Origin: Tunturiibacter gelidiferens
Lineage (GTDB): Bacteria; Acidobacteriota; Terriglobia; Terriglobales; Acidobacteriaceae
Assembly (NCBI RefSeq): GCF_013410115.1
Contig: NZ_JACCCV010000002.1
Span: 310,001-374,000 of the forward strand
Reading direction: 5' to 3'
DNA length: 64,000 nucleotides
A program made the position numbers and the translations under genes. Each line of letters opens with the position of its first letter. The first letter of the stretch is position 1. Below the pieces are notes generated by a model. That model made no database searches. It saw only the letters and a program-made list of their open reading frames with translations, and was not told the origin of the DNA. Of the stretch, positions 16,612 to 24,132 are shown one piece after another.

Positions 16612-17708
16612 GACAGAAACAGGAAGATCTCCGGACTGAGGCCGAGAAGCAGGTGTATCAGGTCGACTGGCGCAGAGCCTGGCTTGCTTCCGCTATTTTT
16701 CTTTTGATGGCTCTCGGCGGCCGCGTCGCGGAGGCGCAATTCAGCGGTCCAGCGCTTGGAATCACCTCAGAGGTGAATCCCCCCATCACAATCACAACCG
16801 ATCCTGCAATCTTGTTTCCGGGGCCCCGAGATGTGTATTTGGGAGTTGGGGACGTCTTCTCGATCAGGATCTACGGGAACGCGGACTACACTCCGTTGGT
16901 ACGCGTTGGTCTCGATGGCACCGTTCAACTGCCCCTCATTGGGAGTGTGTTGGTGGACAACCTTACCGTACATCAGACCCAGGACCTGATCGCGCAGAAG
17001 CTGAAAGAAGCCGGCATGTTTCGCGATCCTCAGGTGGCGATTCAGATCACAGACTCTCCAAATCAAATCGTCACTGTCATCGGAGAGTTGCACGGGATTG
17101 TGCCGGTGATTGGCGAACGACGATTGTTCGATGTGCTGGCAGCGGTGGGCAGCGGTGCAGGCGGCGGAGGCGCCGCGGGCAATGGCGGTGGGGCAACGAC
17201 GGTTGTCGTCGGTGGCGGCGGCCTGCCCGCGACGGCAAGCCATATCATCACGATCAATCGTTATGGAGTAGCGGAGCCGATCGTCATCGACCTCGGCACC
17301 GATCCCGCGAAGAGTGCGCTCATCAATATACCGATCTATCCGCGCGACACGATTATCATTCCACGGGTTGGAGTGGTCTATCTGCTGGGGGCCTTCAAGA
17401 CTCAGGGCGCAATCCCGCTCCAACAGAACTCTCCCATCACCTTGATGAAGGTAGCTGCGTTGGCAGGGGGGCCAGGCTATGAAGGCAGATTCAATGACCT
17501 TCGGATTATTCGGACCACCGGTACTACCCGACAGATGGTCAAAGTCGACATCTCGAAGGTGATCAACGGGAAGGTTCCCGATCCTGTGCTCCAGGCCGAA
17601 GACATCGTGTTGCTGCCTACCAATCCGATGAAGGCGGCGATCAAGAACGGCGGTATCGCAACGCTGTTGGGTATTGCTTCGATTCTAATTCTCGCTATTC
17701 AACAGTAG
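16608..17708 (+). CDS. Wza-type polysaccharide export protein (Poly_export + SLBB)
   Basis: This 366-residue protein forms or contributes to the outer-membrane/periplasmic conduit for exopolysaccharide. After a positively charged N-terminus and a hydrophobic signal segment (WLASAIFLLMALGGRVAEA), the Poly_export domain is clear: YLGVGDVFSIRIYGNADYTP then RVGLDGTVQLPLIGSVLVDN (about 78-130). One SLBB domain follows (YLLGAFKTQGAIPLQQNSP, about 260-300). Between them is a glycine-rich insertion (GAGGGGAAGNGGGATTVVVG). The C-terminus ends in a hydrophobic helix (GGIATLLGIASILILAI), which may sit in a membrane. No lipobox cysteine is obvious, unlike E. coli Wza. It overlaps the upstream kinase by 4 bases. 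Confidence 0.9.
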   Translation: MRQKQEDLRTEAEKQVYQVDWRRAWLASAIFLLMALGGRVAEAQFSGPALGITSEVNPPITITTDPAILFPGPRDVYLGVGDVFSIRIYGNADYTPLVRVGLDGTVQLPLIGSVLVDNLTVHQTQDLIAQKLKEAGMFRDPQVAIQITDSPNQIVTVIGELHGIVPVIGERRLFDVLAAVGSGAGGGGAAGNGGGATTVVVGGGGLPATASHIITINRYGVAEPIVIDLGTDPAKSALINIPIYPRDTIIIPRVGVVYLLGAFKTQGAIPLQQNSPITLMKVAALAGGPGYEGRFNDLRIIRTTGTTRQMVKVDISKVINGKVPDPVLQAEDIVLLPTNPMKAAIKNGGIATLLGIASILILAIQQ

Positions 17709-17752
17709 TCCTAGTTGCATCGGGCCAGATTTCGCATGAGAACCAAAAAGAT

Positions 17753-19006
17753 ATGGTCGTACCCTCGTCGAACGTTGACACAGGCTTGAAGAAGAAGGTA
17801 AGGCTGGCCTACCTGGTGAGTCATCCTATCCAGTATCAGGCTCCGTTGTTGCGCCGGATCGCGCAGGAACCGGACATCGACCTGACCGTCTTCTTCGGCT
17901 CGGACTTTTCGCTCCGCAGCTACCAGGATGAAGGCTTCGGCGTCGATGTGAAGTGGGACGTGCCGCTGCTCGATGGATACCGTCATAAATTTCTGCCGGT
18001 GATTCGTGACGATGGCACGCAGACGGTGACAACCCCGCTGAACTACGGCATCTTCAGCGAGCTTCGCGGCCGCGAGGGAGAGCCCGGCTATGATCTCTTG
18101 TGGACCCATGGCTACAACATGGTGAATGCATTACACGGAATGGTGGCCGCGAAGGCGCTGGGAATCCCCGTGCTGGTGCGCGCCGACATGTGGTTGCGAG
18201 ACCGTCCGCGGAGTGGGCCGAAGCTTCTTCTGAAGACGCTGTTCTTTCAGTTCCTAAAACACATGGTGGATGGAGTCCTGCCGGTCGGCACACTGAACGC
18301 TGAGTATTGGCGCCACTACCTGGGCGATGATGTCCCGTTTTTTCTGATGCCTTACGCAGTGGACAACGATTACTTCCAGCGACGAAGTCTGGAAGCGGCT
18401 GCCACACGCGACGAGTTGCGAAGAGAGCTTGGCCTTGAGGCCGGAAGACCAGTCATCCTGTTTGCTTCAAAGCTGCAGGAGCGCAAACACTGCACCGATC
18501 TGATGGACGCGTATATGAGCTTGATCAATGACGAGACGGGCCGGCCGCAACCCTATTTATTGATCGTCGGAGATGGTGAGGAACGAGCTGCGCTCGAAGA
18601 GAAGGCCAAGTCGAGCGGGTTGACGGGGGTTCGATTCTGCGGGTTTCGCAATCAGTCGGAGCTGCCGAGGTTCTTCGATCTTGCAAGCGTATTTGTTTTA
18701 CCCGCTCGCCACGAGCCCTGGGGGTTGGTGGTAAACGAGGTGATGAACGCAGGGCGTGCCGTGATTCTGTCCGACGATATCGGGTGCCAGCCCGATCTGG
18801 TGACAGATGGTGCAGAGGGATATGTGTTTCCCGTGCGGAATGTAAAGGCGCTCGCCGAAGCGCTGCGACGCGTGTTGGCGACGCCCGAGGGAGCGGCACA
18901 GATGGGTCAGCGCGCGCTCGACAGAATCAACGCATGGAGCTTTGAAGAGGATATTCAGGCGCTGCGCCAGGCAATCGCGCAACTGACACGAAAGATCATC
19001 GCGTAA
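17753..19006 (+). CDS. GT4 glycosyltransferase (tandem copy A)
   Basis: This 417-residue cytoplasmic glycosyltransferase has the GT-B fold of family GT4. The N-terminal acceptor domain begins LAYLVSHPIQYQAPLLRRIA. The donor domain has RPVILFASKLQERKHCTDLM (residues near 230), then LLIVGDGEERAALEEKA, FCGFRNQSELPRFFDLASVF, and the E-x7-E region PARHEPWGLVVNEVMNAGRA with both glutamates present. It probably adds a sugar to the lipid-linked repeat unit of the exopolysaccharide; donor and linkage cannot be read. It follows the export gene by 44 bases and precedes a paralogue of identical length by only 14 bases, so the pair arose by tandem duplication. The N-terminal SHPIQYQ block is shared with family members annotated only as GT4. 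Confidence 0.92.
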   Translation: MVVPSSNVDTGLKKKVRLAYLVSHPIQYQAPLLRRIAQEPDIDLTVFFGSDFSLRSYQDEGFGVDVKWDVPLLDGYRHKFLPVIRDDGTQTVTTPLNYGIFSELRGREGEPGYDLLWTHGYNMVNALHGMVAAKALGIPVLVRADMWLRDRPRSGPKLLLKTLFFQFLKHMVDGVLPVGTLNAEYWRHYLGDDVPFFLMPYAVDNDYFQRRSLEAAATRDELRRELGLEAGRPVILFASKLQERKHCTDLMDAYMSLINDETGRPQPYLLIVGDGEERAALEEKAKSSGLTGVRFCGFRNQSELPRFFDLASVFVLPARHEPWGLVVNEVMNAGRAVILSDDIGCQPDLVTDGAEGYVFPVRNVKALAEALRRVLATPEGAAQMGQRALDRINAWSFEEDIQALRQAIAQLTRKIIA

Positions 19007-19020
19007 CGCAGGCCTACTCC

Positions 19021-20274
19021 ATGAGATCTCCTGAGCAAAGCCGAGAGGACAACGCGAAGAAGAAGGTGAAGGTCGCCTACCTGGTGAGCCATCCGATCCA
19101 GTACCAGGCCCCTTTGCTGCGGCGAATCGCGCAGGAGCCCGACATTGAATTGACCGTCTTCTTTGGATCGAACTTCTCCGTGCAGGAGTATGTCGACAAG
19201 GGATTTGGCGTGGATGTGAAGTGGGATGTGCCCCTGCTCGACGGCTATCGTTATGAATTTCTCCCGGCGATATGGGATAAGAGAAGAACCGGGCCCACGA
19301 GCCAGTTGAACTACGGCATCTTCAGCCGGCTTCGAGGAAGCAGAGAGAGAGACGGCTTCGACGTACTTTGGGTGCATGGCTACTCGACGCTGAACACGTT
19401 GCAGGGAATGCTGATCGCAAAGGCGCTGGGGATTCCGGTGCTGCTTCGTGCAGAGTCACGCCTGGGACGGAAGCAGAACGGTGCTCTAAAGCAGCTGGCG
19501 AAGCGCCTTTTCTTTAGCGGATTGAAGCAGCTTGTCGACGGAGTGTTGCCGATCGGGAGTCTGAATGCAGCCTACTGGCGTCATGCTATGGGCGAGAACC
19601 TCCCGCAGTTCATGATGCCGTATGCAGTGGATAACGAATACTTTCAGAGCCGCAGCCGCGAGGCCGATCTTCGACGAGGGGATCTCCAGCGAGAGCTTGG
19701 TCTTGATGCGTCCCGGCCGGTCATTCTATTTGCTTCGAAGCTGCAGAGACGGAAGCGGTGCGAAGACTTGATCAGGGCTTATCTCAGTCTTTGTTCCAAG
19801 GTTGGGAGCGAGCCGACTCCCTACCTCCTGATCGTGGGCGACGGCGAGGAGCGGGCGGCGCTGGAGAGGCTCGTCTCGCAGAGTGGAGTCAGCGGAGTTC
19901 GGTTTTGTGGCTTTCGCAATCAATCGGAGCTGCCAGGTTTTTTTTATCTTGCGTCGGTCTTTGTCTTGCCCTCGCAGGATGAGCCATGGGGATTGATCGT
20001 GAACGAGGTCATGAACTCGGGGCGTGCCGTGATCCTCTCGGATGACGTCGGCTGCCAACCTGATCTGGTGACCGATGGCGTCGAAGGGTGTGTGTTCCCC
20101 GTGGGCAATGTGAAGGCTCTGACGGAGGCGCTGCGAAGAGTCCTCGAGCGGCCAGAGACAGCGGCAACCATGGGAGGACATGGGCTAAAGAGAATATCTG
20201 GGTGGAGTTACGAGGAGGACATTGCCGGGCTTCGACGAGCAATCGCGGCCGTGACAAGGAGGTTGTCGACGTGA
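19021..20274 (+). CDS. GT4 glycosyltransferase (tandem copy B)
   Basis: This gene is a paralogue of the preceding one with the same length (417 residues) and collinear motifs: VAYLVSHPIQYQAPLLRRIA, RPVILFASKLQRRKRCEDLI, LLIVGDGEERAALERLV, FCGFRNQSELPGFFYLASVF and the donor-site PSQDEPWGLIVNEVMNSGRA. Differences concentrate in the acceptor-domain stretch around residues 85-150 (for example KRRTGPTSQLNYG against DGTQTVTTPLNYG). That is where acceptor specificity usually lies, so the two enzymes may add similar sugars to different acceptors. The ATG at 19021 lies 14 bases past the upstream stop, and the two are surely co-transcribed. Function is inferred from family and context only. Confidence 0.92.
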   Translation: MRSPEQSREDNAKKKVKVAYLVSHPIQYQAPLLRRIAQEPDIELTVFFGSNFSVQEYVDKGFGVDVKWDVPLLDGYRYEFLPAIWDKRRTGPTSQLNYGIFSRLRGSRERDGFDVLWVHGYSTLNTLQGMLIAKALGIPVLLRAESRLGRKQNGALKQLAKRLFFSGLKQLVDGVLPIGSLNAAYWRHAMGENLPQFMMPYAVDNEYFQSRSREADLRRGDLQRELGLDASRPVILFASKLQRRKRCEDLIRAYLSLCSKVGSEPTPYLLIVGDGEERAALERLVSQSGVSGVRFCGFRNQSELPGFFYLASVFVLPSQDEPWGLIVNEVMNSGRAVILSDDVGCQPDLVTDGVEGCVFPVGNVKALTEALRRVLERPETAATMGGHGLKRISGWSYEEDIAGLRRAIAAVTRRLST

Positions 20275-20347
20275 TTACAACTTAAGTGCGCGCGGCTTGT
20301 GAGGACAGCCTCTGCTGCTATGCTTAATAGTTGATAGTCGAAGAATT

Positions 20348-21523
20348 ATGCGGATTTTGCACATCATTGGGACCCTGAACCCTGAGGCTGGCGGCCCTAC
20401 AGAGTCGGTACGCGTACTACTGAGTTACGGGCCCATCGGCTACACCGGAGAGGTGGTCACGCTCGACGATCCCTCGGCGCCGTACCTTGACGATGTCGGA
20501 TTTCCGGTCCACGCGCTTGGTCCTACCAACACGACCTATGGGTTCAACTCCAAGCTGTTGCCCTGGTTGAGAGATAACCGTCATCGCTTCGATGGCGTGG
20601 TGGTGAATGGGCTTTGGCAATACTGCGGTTACGCTGCATGGCGAACGCTGGCAGGCAATACCCCCTACGTCGTGTTTACTCACGGCATGCTGGACCCTTA
20701 CTTCAAGCATGCGTTCCCGTTGAAACACATCAAAAAGTGGCTGTACTGGATCCCCGCCGAGTACTGGATTCTGCGCGGAGCTTATCGCGTGCTCTTTACA
20801 TCGAAGGCTGAGAAGCGGCTCGCGGAGCAGAGCTTCTGGCTGCATCGGTGGAATGCCTATGTGGTGCCCTATGGTGCGAGCGGCCCGAACGGCGATCCTG
20901 AGGTGCAGAAGCGTGCATTTTTTGCGAAGTGCCCCGAGGCAAAGGGTAAGAGATATCTCGTCTTCCTCGGGCGCATCCATCGCAAGAAGGGCTGCGACAT
21001 GTTGATCGACGCCTTCGCAAAGGTTGCGGCTGACGATCCAGATCTTTATCTGGTGATGGCGGGGCCTGACCAGCAGCAGTGGAGCGCGAAGCTGAAGGCA
21101 ACAGCAGCGAACCTGGGGATTAAGGATCGCGTTTTCTGGCCGGGAATGGTTACCGGCGATGCGAAGTGGGGGGCGTTTTACGGCTCCGAGGCCTTCATCC
21201 TGCCATCGCACCAGGAGAACTTCGGCATTGCTGTAGCCGAAGCGCTGGCTTGCGGAAAAGCAGTTTTGCTGGCCGATAAGGTAAACATCGCCGAGGAGAT
21301 CGCGGAAGACGGCGCGGGGCTGATGGAGTTGGATACGCCGGATGGGACGCTGAAACTGTTGAAGGGGTGGATCGGCATGACGGTTGCGGAGCGGCAGCGT
21401 ATGTGCGAGTTGGCGTACCAGTGTTTCCATCGCCGTTACGACATGCGCGAGAACGCGAAGGCGATCATCCGGCTATTTGGCACAGCTACGGTTCTTACCC
21501 CTACCGCAGTCGAGTCGGAGTAG
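20348..21523 (+). CDS. GT4 glycosyltransferase
   Basis: This 391-residue GT-B enzyme is unlike the preceding tandem pair outside the donor domain. It begins MRILHIIGTLNPEAGGPTES, the usual GT4 N-terminal glycine-rich loop. FTHGMLDPYFKHAFPLKHIK resembles glycosyltransferases of the WcaI/colanic-acid branch. The donor domain has YLVFLGRIHRKKGCDMLIDA, VMAGPDQQQWSAKLK and SHQENFGIAVAEALACGKAV with the E-x7-E glutamates. Its product is likely a later sugar of the same repeat unit. It starts 73 bases after copy B and is followed 12 bases later by the WcaF-like acetyltransferase, consistent with one operon from 14353 to 22147. Confidence 0.9.
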   Translation: MRILHIIGTLNPEAGGPTESVRVLLSYGPIGYTGEVVTLDDPSAPYLDDVGFPVHALGPTNTTYGFNSKLLPWLRDNRHRFDGVVVNGLWQYCGYAAWRTLAGNTPYVVFTHGMLDPYFKHAFPLKHIKKWLYWIPAEYWILRGAYRVLFTSKAEKRLAEQSFWLHRWNAYVVPYGASGPNGDPEVQKRAFFAKCPEAKGKRYLVFLGRIHRKKGCDMLIDAFAKVAADDPDLYLVMAGPDQQQWSAKLKATAANLGIKDRVFWPGMVTGDAKWGAFYGSEAFILPSHQENFGIAVAEALACGKAVLLADKVNIAEEIAEDGAGLMELDTPDGTLKLLKGWIGMTVAERQRMCELAYQCFHRRYDMRENAKAIIRLFGTATVLTPTAVESE

Positions 21524-21535
21524 CCAGGAGCGCCA

Positions 21536-22147
21536 ATGCCTAAGCAGATTCATTACAACGCGGCAGATCATATCCCGGCGGGGACGGCCGCGGATCCCTA
21601 CCTGCGTCCTGCTTTTTCGTTGCAAGACCGGCTGCGGCGACTGAATTGGAACTTATGCTGGGCCATTCTCTATAGAACGTCACCAAGACCGTTACATTCC
21701 TGGAGAGCATTTCTGCTTCGACTCTTCGGGGCGAAGATGGGGCCGAACTGTCACTTTTATCCACGGTCCAGGATATGGGCCCCGTGGAATTTAATCTGCG
21801 CCGACCAGGTTACGGCCGGCGATGGCGTTGAGATCTATAACCCGGCACCGGTGACGCTGGGGTCGCACGCTATTTTGTCCCAGGAAGCGTACGTATGCGG
21901 GGCGACCCACGACTACGACGATCCCGCCTTCCCCCTGATCGCTTATGCGATGAATATCGAGGCCTATGCGTGGGTTTGCGCCCGGGCCTCCGTCGCGCCC
22001 GGAGTCAATATAGGCGAGGGCGCTGTGCTTGGGTTGGGGTCCGTTGCCACGCGCAGCCTCGACCCATGGACCGTGTACGCCGGGGTACCCGCAGTCAAAG
22101 TGAAGGAGCGCCGCCAGTTCCCCGCCCCCTCTTCCAACCGGACGTGA
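21536..22147 (+). CDS. WcaF-like colanic-acid-type O-acetyltransferase (left-handed beta helix)
   Basis: This 203-residue acetyltransferase uses acetyl-CoA to modify the growing polysaccharide. The N-terminal part (LNWNLCWAILYRTSPRPLHS, then FLLRLFGAKMGPNCHFYPRS) is characteristic of the WcaF/'putative colanic acid biosynthesis acetyltransferase' group. The hexapeptide-repeat domain includes IWAPWNLICADQVTAGDG, VTLGSHAILSQEAYVCGATH (with the catalytic-type His in GATHDY) and GVNIGEGAVLGLGSVATRSL. The C-terminal YAGVPAVKVKER closes the helix as in relatives. It is last in the exopolysaccharide operon. No flippase (Wzx), polymerase (Wzy) or priming transferase is seen in the window. Confidence 0.9.
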   Translation: MPKQIHYNAADHIPAGTAADPYLRPAFSLQDRLRRLNWNLCWAILYRTSPRPLHSWRAFLLRLFGAKMGPNCHFYPRSRIWAPWNLICADQVTAGDGVEIYNPAPVTLGSHAILSQEAYVCGATHDYDDPAFPLIAYAMNIEAYAWVCARASVAPGVNIGEGAVLGLGSVATRSLDPWTVYAGVPAVKVKERRQFPAPSSNRT

Positions 22148-22151
22148 GGTA

Positions 22152-22183
22152 GTCCTGCTGTTTAGAGCAGAGAAAAGCAGGAC
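22152..22183. terminator. hairpin between convergent wcaF-like and response-regulator genes
   Basis: GTCCTGCT (22152-22159) and AGCAGGAC (22176-22183) form a perfect 8-bp stem with a 16-base loop. It sits between the stop codons of two convergent genes, so it may end transcription from either side, although no strong T-run follows. Confidence 0.45.
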
Positions 22184-22227
22184 CGAAGTCCCGCTATTTT
22201 CGTCGTTCATCCCGGGCCGACCTGAGC

Positions 22228-22611
22228 CTATCCGCGCAGTTTTGCGAGAAGATCGGTCGGATGAACGGGTTTGGCGAGGATTTCGAACTCGTGACCTTGC
22301 GCACGAGATTTTTCGAGCAGGTCCGCAGTAGCAGCCTGACCTGAAAACAGAAGGATCTTGCACTTCGGTAGCTTGCTGCGGGTGATGATTGCCGCTTCGA
22401 TCCCAGTCATGCCAGTCATGATGACGTCGCTGATGAGCATGTCGGGCTGGAAGCTCTCGAGCAGCTCGACGGCCTTCTCGCCGCTGAAGACGGCACGTGC
22501 CTCAAAGCCTGCCTGATTGAGGATTATTGCCAGAGTATTCGCAATCACCTGCTCGTCGTCAGCGACCAGCACCTTGGGCTTGGGTGTTGCGGTAGAGGTT
22601 AAATCTGCCAT
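22228..22611 (-). CDS. Single-domain response regulator (CheY-like receiver)
   Basis: This 127-residue protein consists of one receiver domain and no output domain. The acidic pocket is VLVADDEQV. The phosphoacceptor Asp is in DMLISDVIMTGMTG, the conserved Thr/Ser is in ILLFSGQA, and the Lys is in ILAKPVHP. Such stand-alone receivers act as phosphate relays or bind partner proteins. The ATG at 22611 was chosen because the longer frame begins with TTG at 22641 and adds ten non-conserved residues; GGGG precedes the ATG. It is divergent from the ABC transporter genes and not adjacent to a kinase. The PAS histidine kinase at 35286 is a possible but unproven partner. Confidence 0.9.
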   Translation of the reverse strand: MADLTSTATPKPKVLVADDEQVIANTLAIILNQAGFEARAVFSGEKAVELLESFQPDMLISDVIMTGMTGIEAAIITRSKLPKCKILLFSGQAATADLLEKSRAQGHEFEILAKPVHPTDLLAKLRG

Positions 22612-22779
22612 GCTAAGTTTCCCCAAAAGTAGAAGGTTCAAAGTTCAGTTTTAAATGTGACGTACGCAGGCGGCGGATTTATATTTCGCCCACCCGGTAA
22701 TGATACGCTGAGCGCAGAGGTGGTTGACGAACAAACCACCACAAATTCAAGCGCCGCTTCCAGTTTCACAAAACTTCCT

Positions 22780-24132
22780 ATGCAGCCAGCCATCATTCGT
22801 GCAGAACGCGTTGAAAAATACTACTCGCAACCCAGCGAGAACCGCATCCAGGTCATCTCGCCGACCGACCTCTCGATCACGGCCGGAGAGATCGTTGCGC
22901 TCCTTGGGCCGTCCGGCTCCGGAAAGTCCACGCTGTTACGCATGTTGACCGGTCTATCCGCGCCCTCTGCTGGCGAAGTTTACTGGCACGAAAAACCAAT
23001 TGCAACCGCCGAGGTCAATGTTTCAATTGTGTTTCAAAGCTTCGCCCTCTTCCCCTGGCTTACCGTACTCGAAAATGTCGAAGCTCCGCTGAAGGCACAC
23101 GGGATGGAGGCCTCGGAGCGTCGCAAGCGCAGCCTGAAGATCCTCGACACGGTCGGTCTGGACGGCTTCCAGGCCGCCTATCCGAAGGAGCTCTCTGGTG
23201 GCATGCGCCAGCGGGTCGGCTTCGCGCGCGCGCTGGTCGTCGAGCCTGAAGTCCTGTTTATGGACGAGCCGTTCTCCGCGCTTGACGTCCTGACGGCGGA
23301 GAACCTGCGCAGTGAGCTGCTCGAACTCTGGCAGAACAAGACCATTCCGACGAAGTCGATCTTCATCGTCACCCATAACATTGAAGAGGCCGTTCAGCTC
23401 GCTGATCGCATCATCGTGCTCGGGCGCAACCCCGGCCATGTACGAACCGACTTCCGCGTCTCAATCCCCCACCCTCGAGACCGCAAAGCGACCTCCTTCA
23501 CGCAACTGGTCGACTACATCTACAAGGTACTCACGCAGCCCGATGCCCAGCCGCCAGCGCTACCGCAGACTTCCACAGGAAAGAAGGTGCGCGATCAAAG
23601 GCAGATGCACTATCAGATGCTGCCACACGCGCGGCCCGGCGGAATCGCAGGTCTGCTGGAACTCGTGCTCGATCACAATGGCAAAGACGACATCTATCGC
23701 CTCGCCGACGACCTCGCCTTCCAGATCGACGACCTGCTGCCGATCGTCGACGCGGCGCAGCTATTAGGTTTCCTGACGGTTACAGAAGGCGACGCTGCGA
23801 TCACGTCCACCGGCGCGGAGTACGCCAACTCCGAGATCCTACGGCAGAAGGAACTCTTTCGCACCGCAGCCGTCGAGAACGTTCTGCTCCTTCGCCAGAT
23901 CGTGCGCGCTATCGAGTCCAAGAGCGACCGCAGCGTGCCCGAGGAGTTCTTCCACGACATGCTCGACGAGCAGTTCAGCGAAGACGAAACCCTTCGTCAG
24001 CTTGAGACCGCCATCAACTGGGGCCGCTACGCCGAGCTCTTCGACTTCGACGCCTCACGCCGCCGCTTCATTCAGTCTGAAAAACTGCATCAGGATGCAG
24101 ACGCAAGCTCCACGGCGGAGATCGATGCATGA
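22780..24132 (+). CDS. ABC transporter ATP-binding protein, nitrate/sulfonate/bicarbonate type with C-terminal AAA-associated domain
   Basis: This 450-residue nucleotide-binding subunit has a full ABC domain. Walker A is LLGPSGSGKSTLLRML, the Q-loop is SIVFQSFALFPWL, the signature is ELSGGMRQRVGFARAL, Walker B is VLFMDEPFSALD, and the switch is FIVTHN. This set matches the SsuB/TauB/NrtD family. The C-terminal ~170 residues (MLPHARPGGIAGLLELVLDH onward) match the 'AAA-associated' helical domain found fused to such ATPases. The ATG at 22780 is preferred; an in-frame GTG at 22657 would add 41 unconserved residues. The stop overlaps the permease start (ATGATG). No substrate-binding protein gene is nearby, so the substrate is unknown. 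Confidence 0.9.
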   Translation: MQPAIIRAERVEKYYSQPSENRIQVISPTDLSITAGEIVALLGPSGSGKSTLLRMLTGLSAPSAGEVYWHEKPIATAEVNVSIVFQSFALFPWLTVLENVEAPLKAHGMEASERRKRSLKILDTVGLDGFQAAYPKELSGGMRQRVGFARALVVEPEVLFMDEPFSALDVLTAENLRSELLELWQNKTIPTKSIFIVTHNIEEAVQLADRIIVLGRNPGHVRTDFRVSIPHPRDRKATSFTQLVDYIYKVLTQPDAQPPALPQTSTGKKVRDQRQMHYQMLPHARPGGIAGLLELVLDHNGKDDIYRLADDLAFQIDDLLPIVDAAQLLGFLTVTEGDAAITSTGAEYANSEILRQKELFRTAAVENVLLLRQIVRAIESKSDRSVPEEFFHDMLDEQFSEDETLRQLETAINWGRYAELFDFDASRRRFIQSEKLHQDADASSTAEIDA

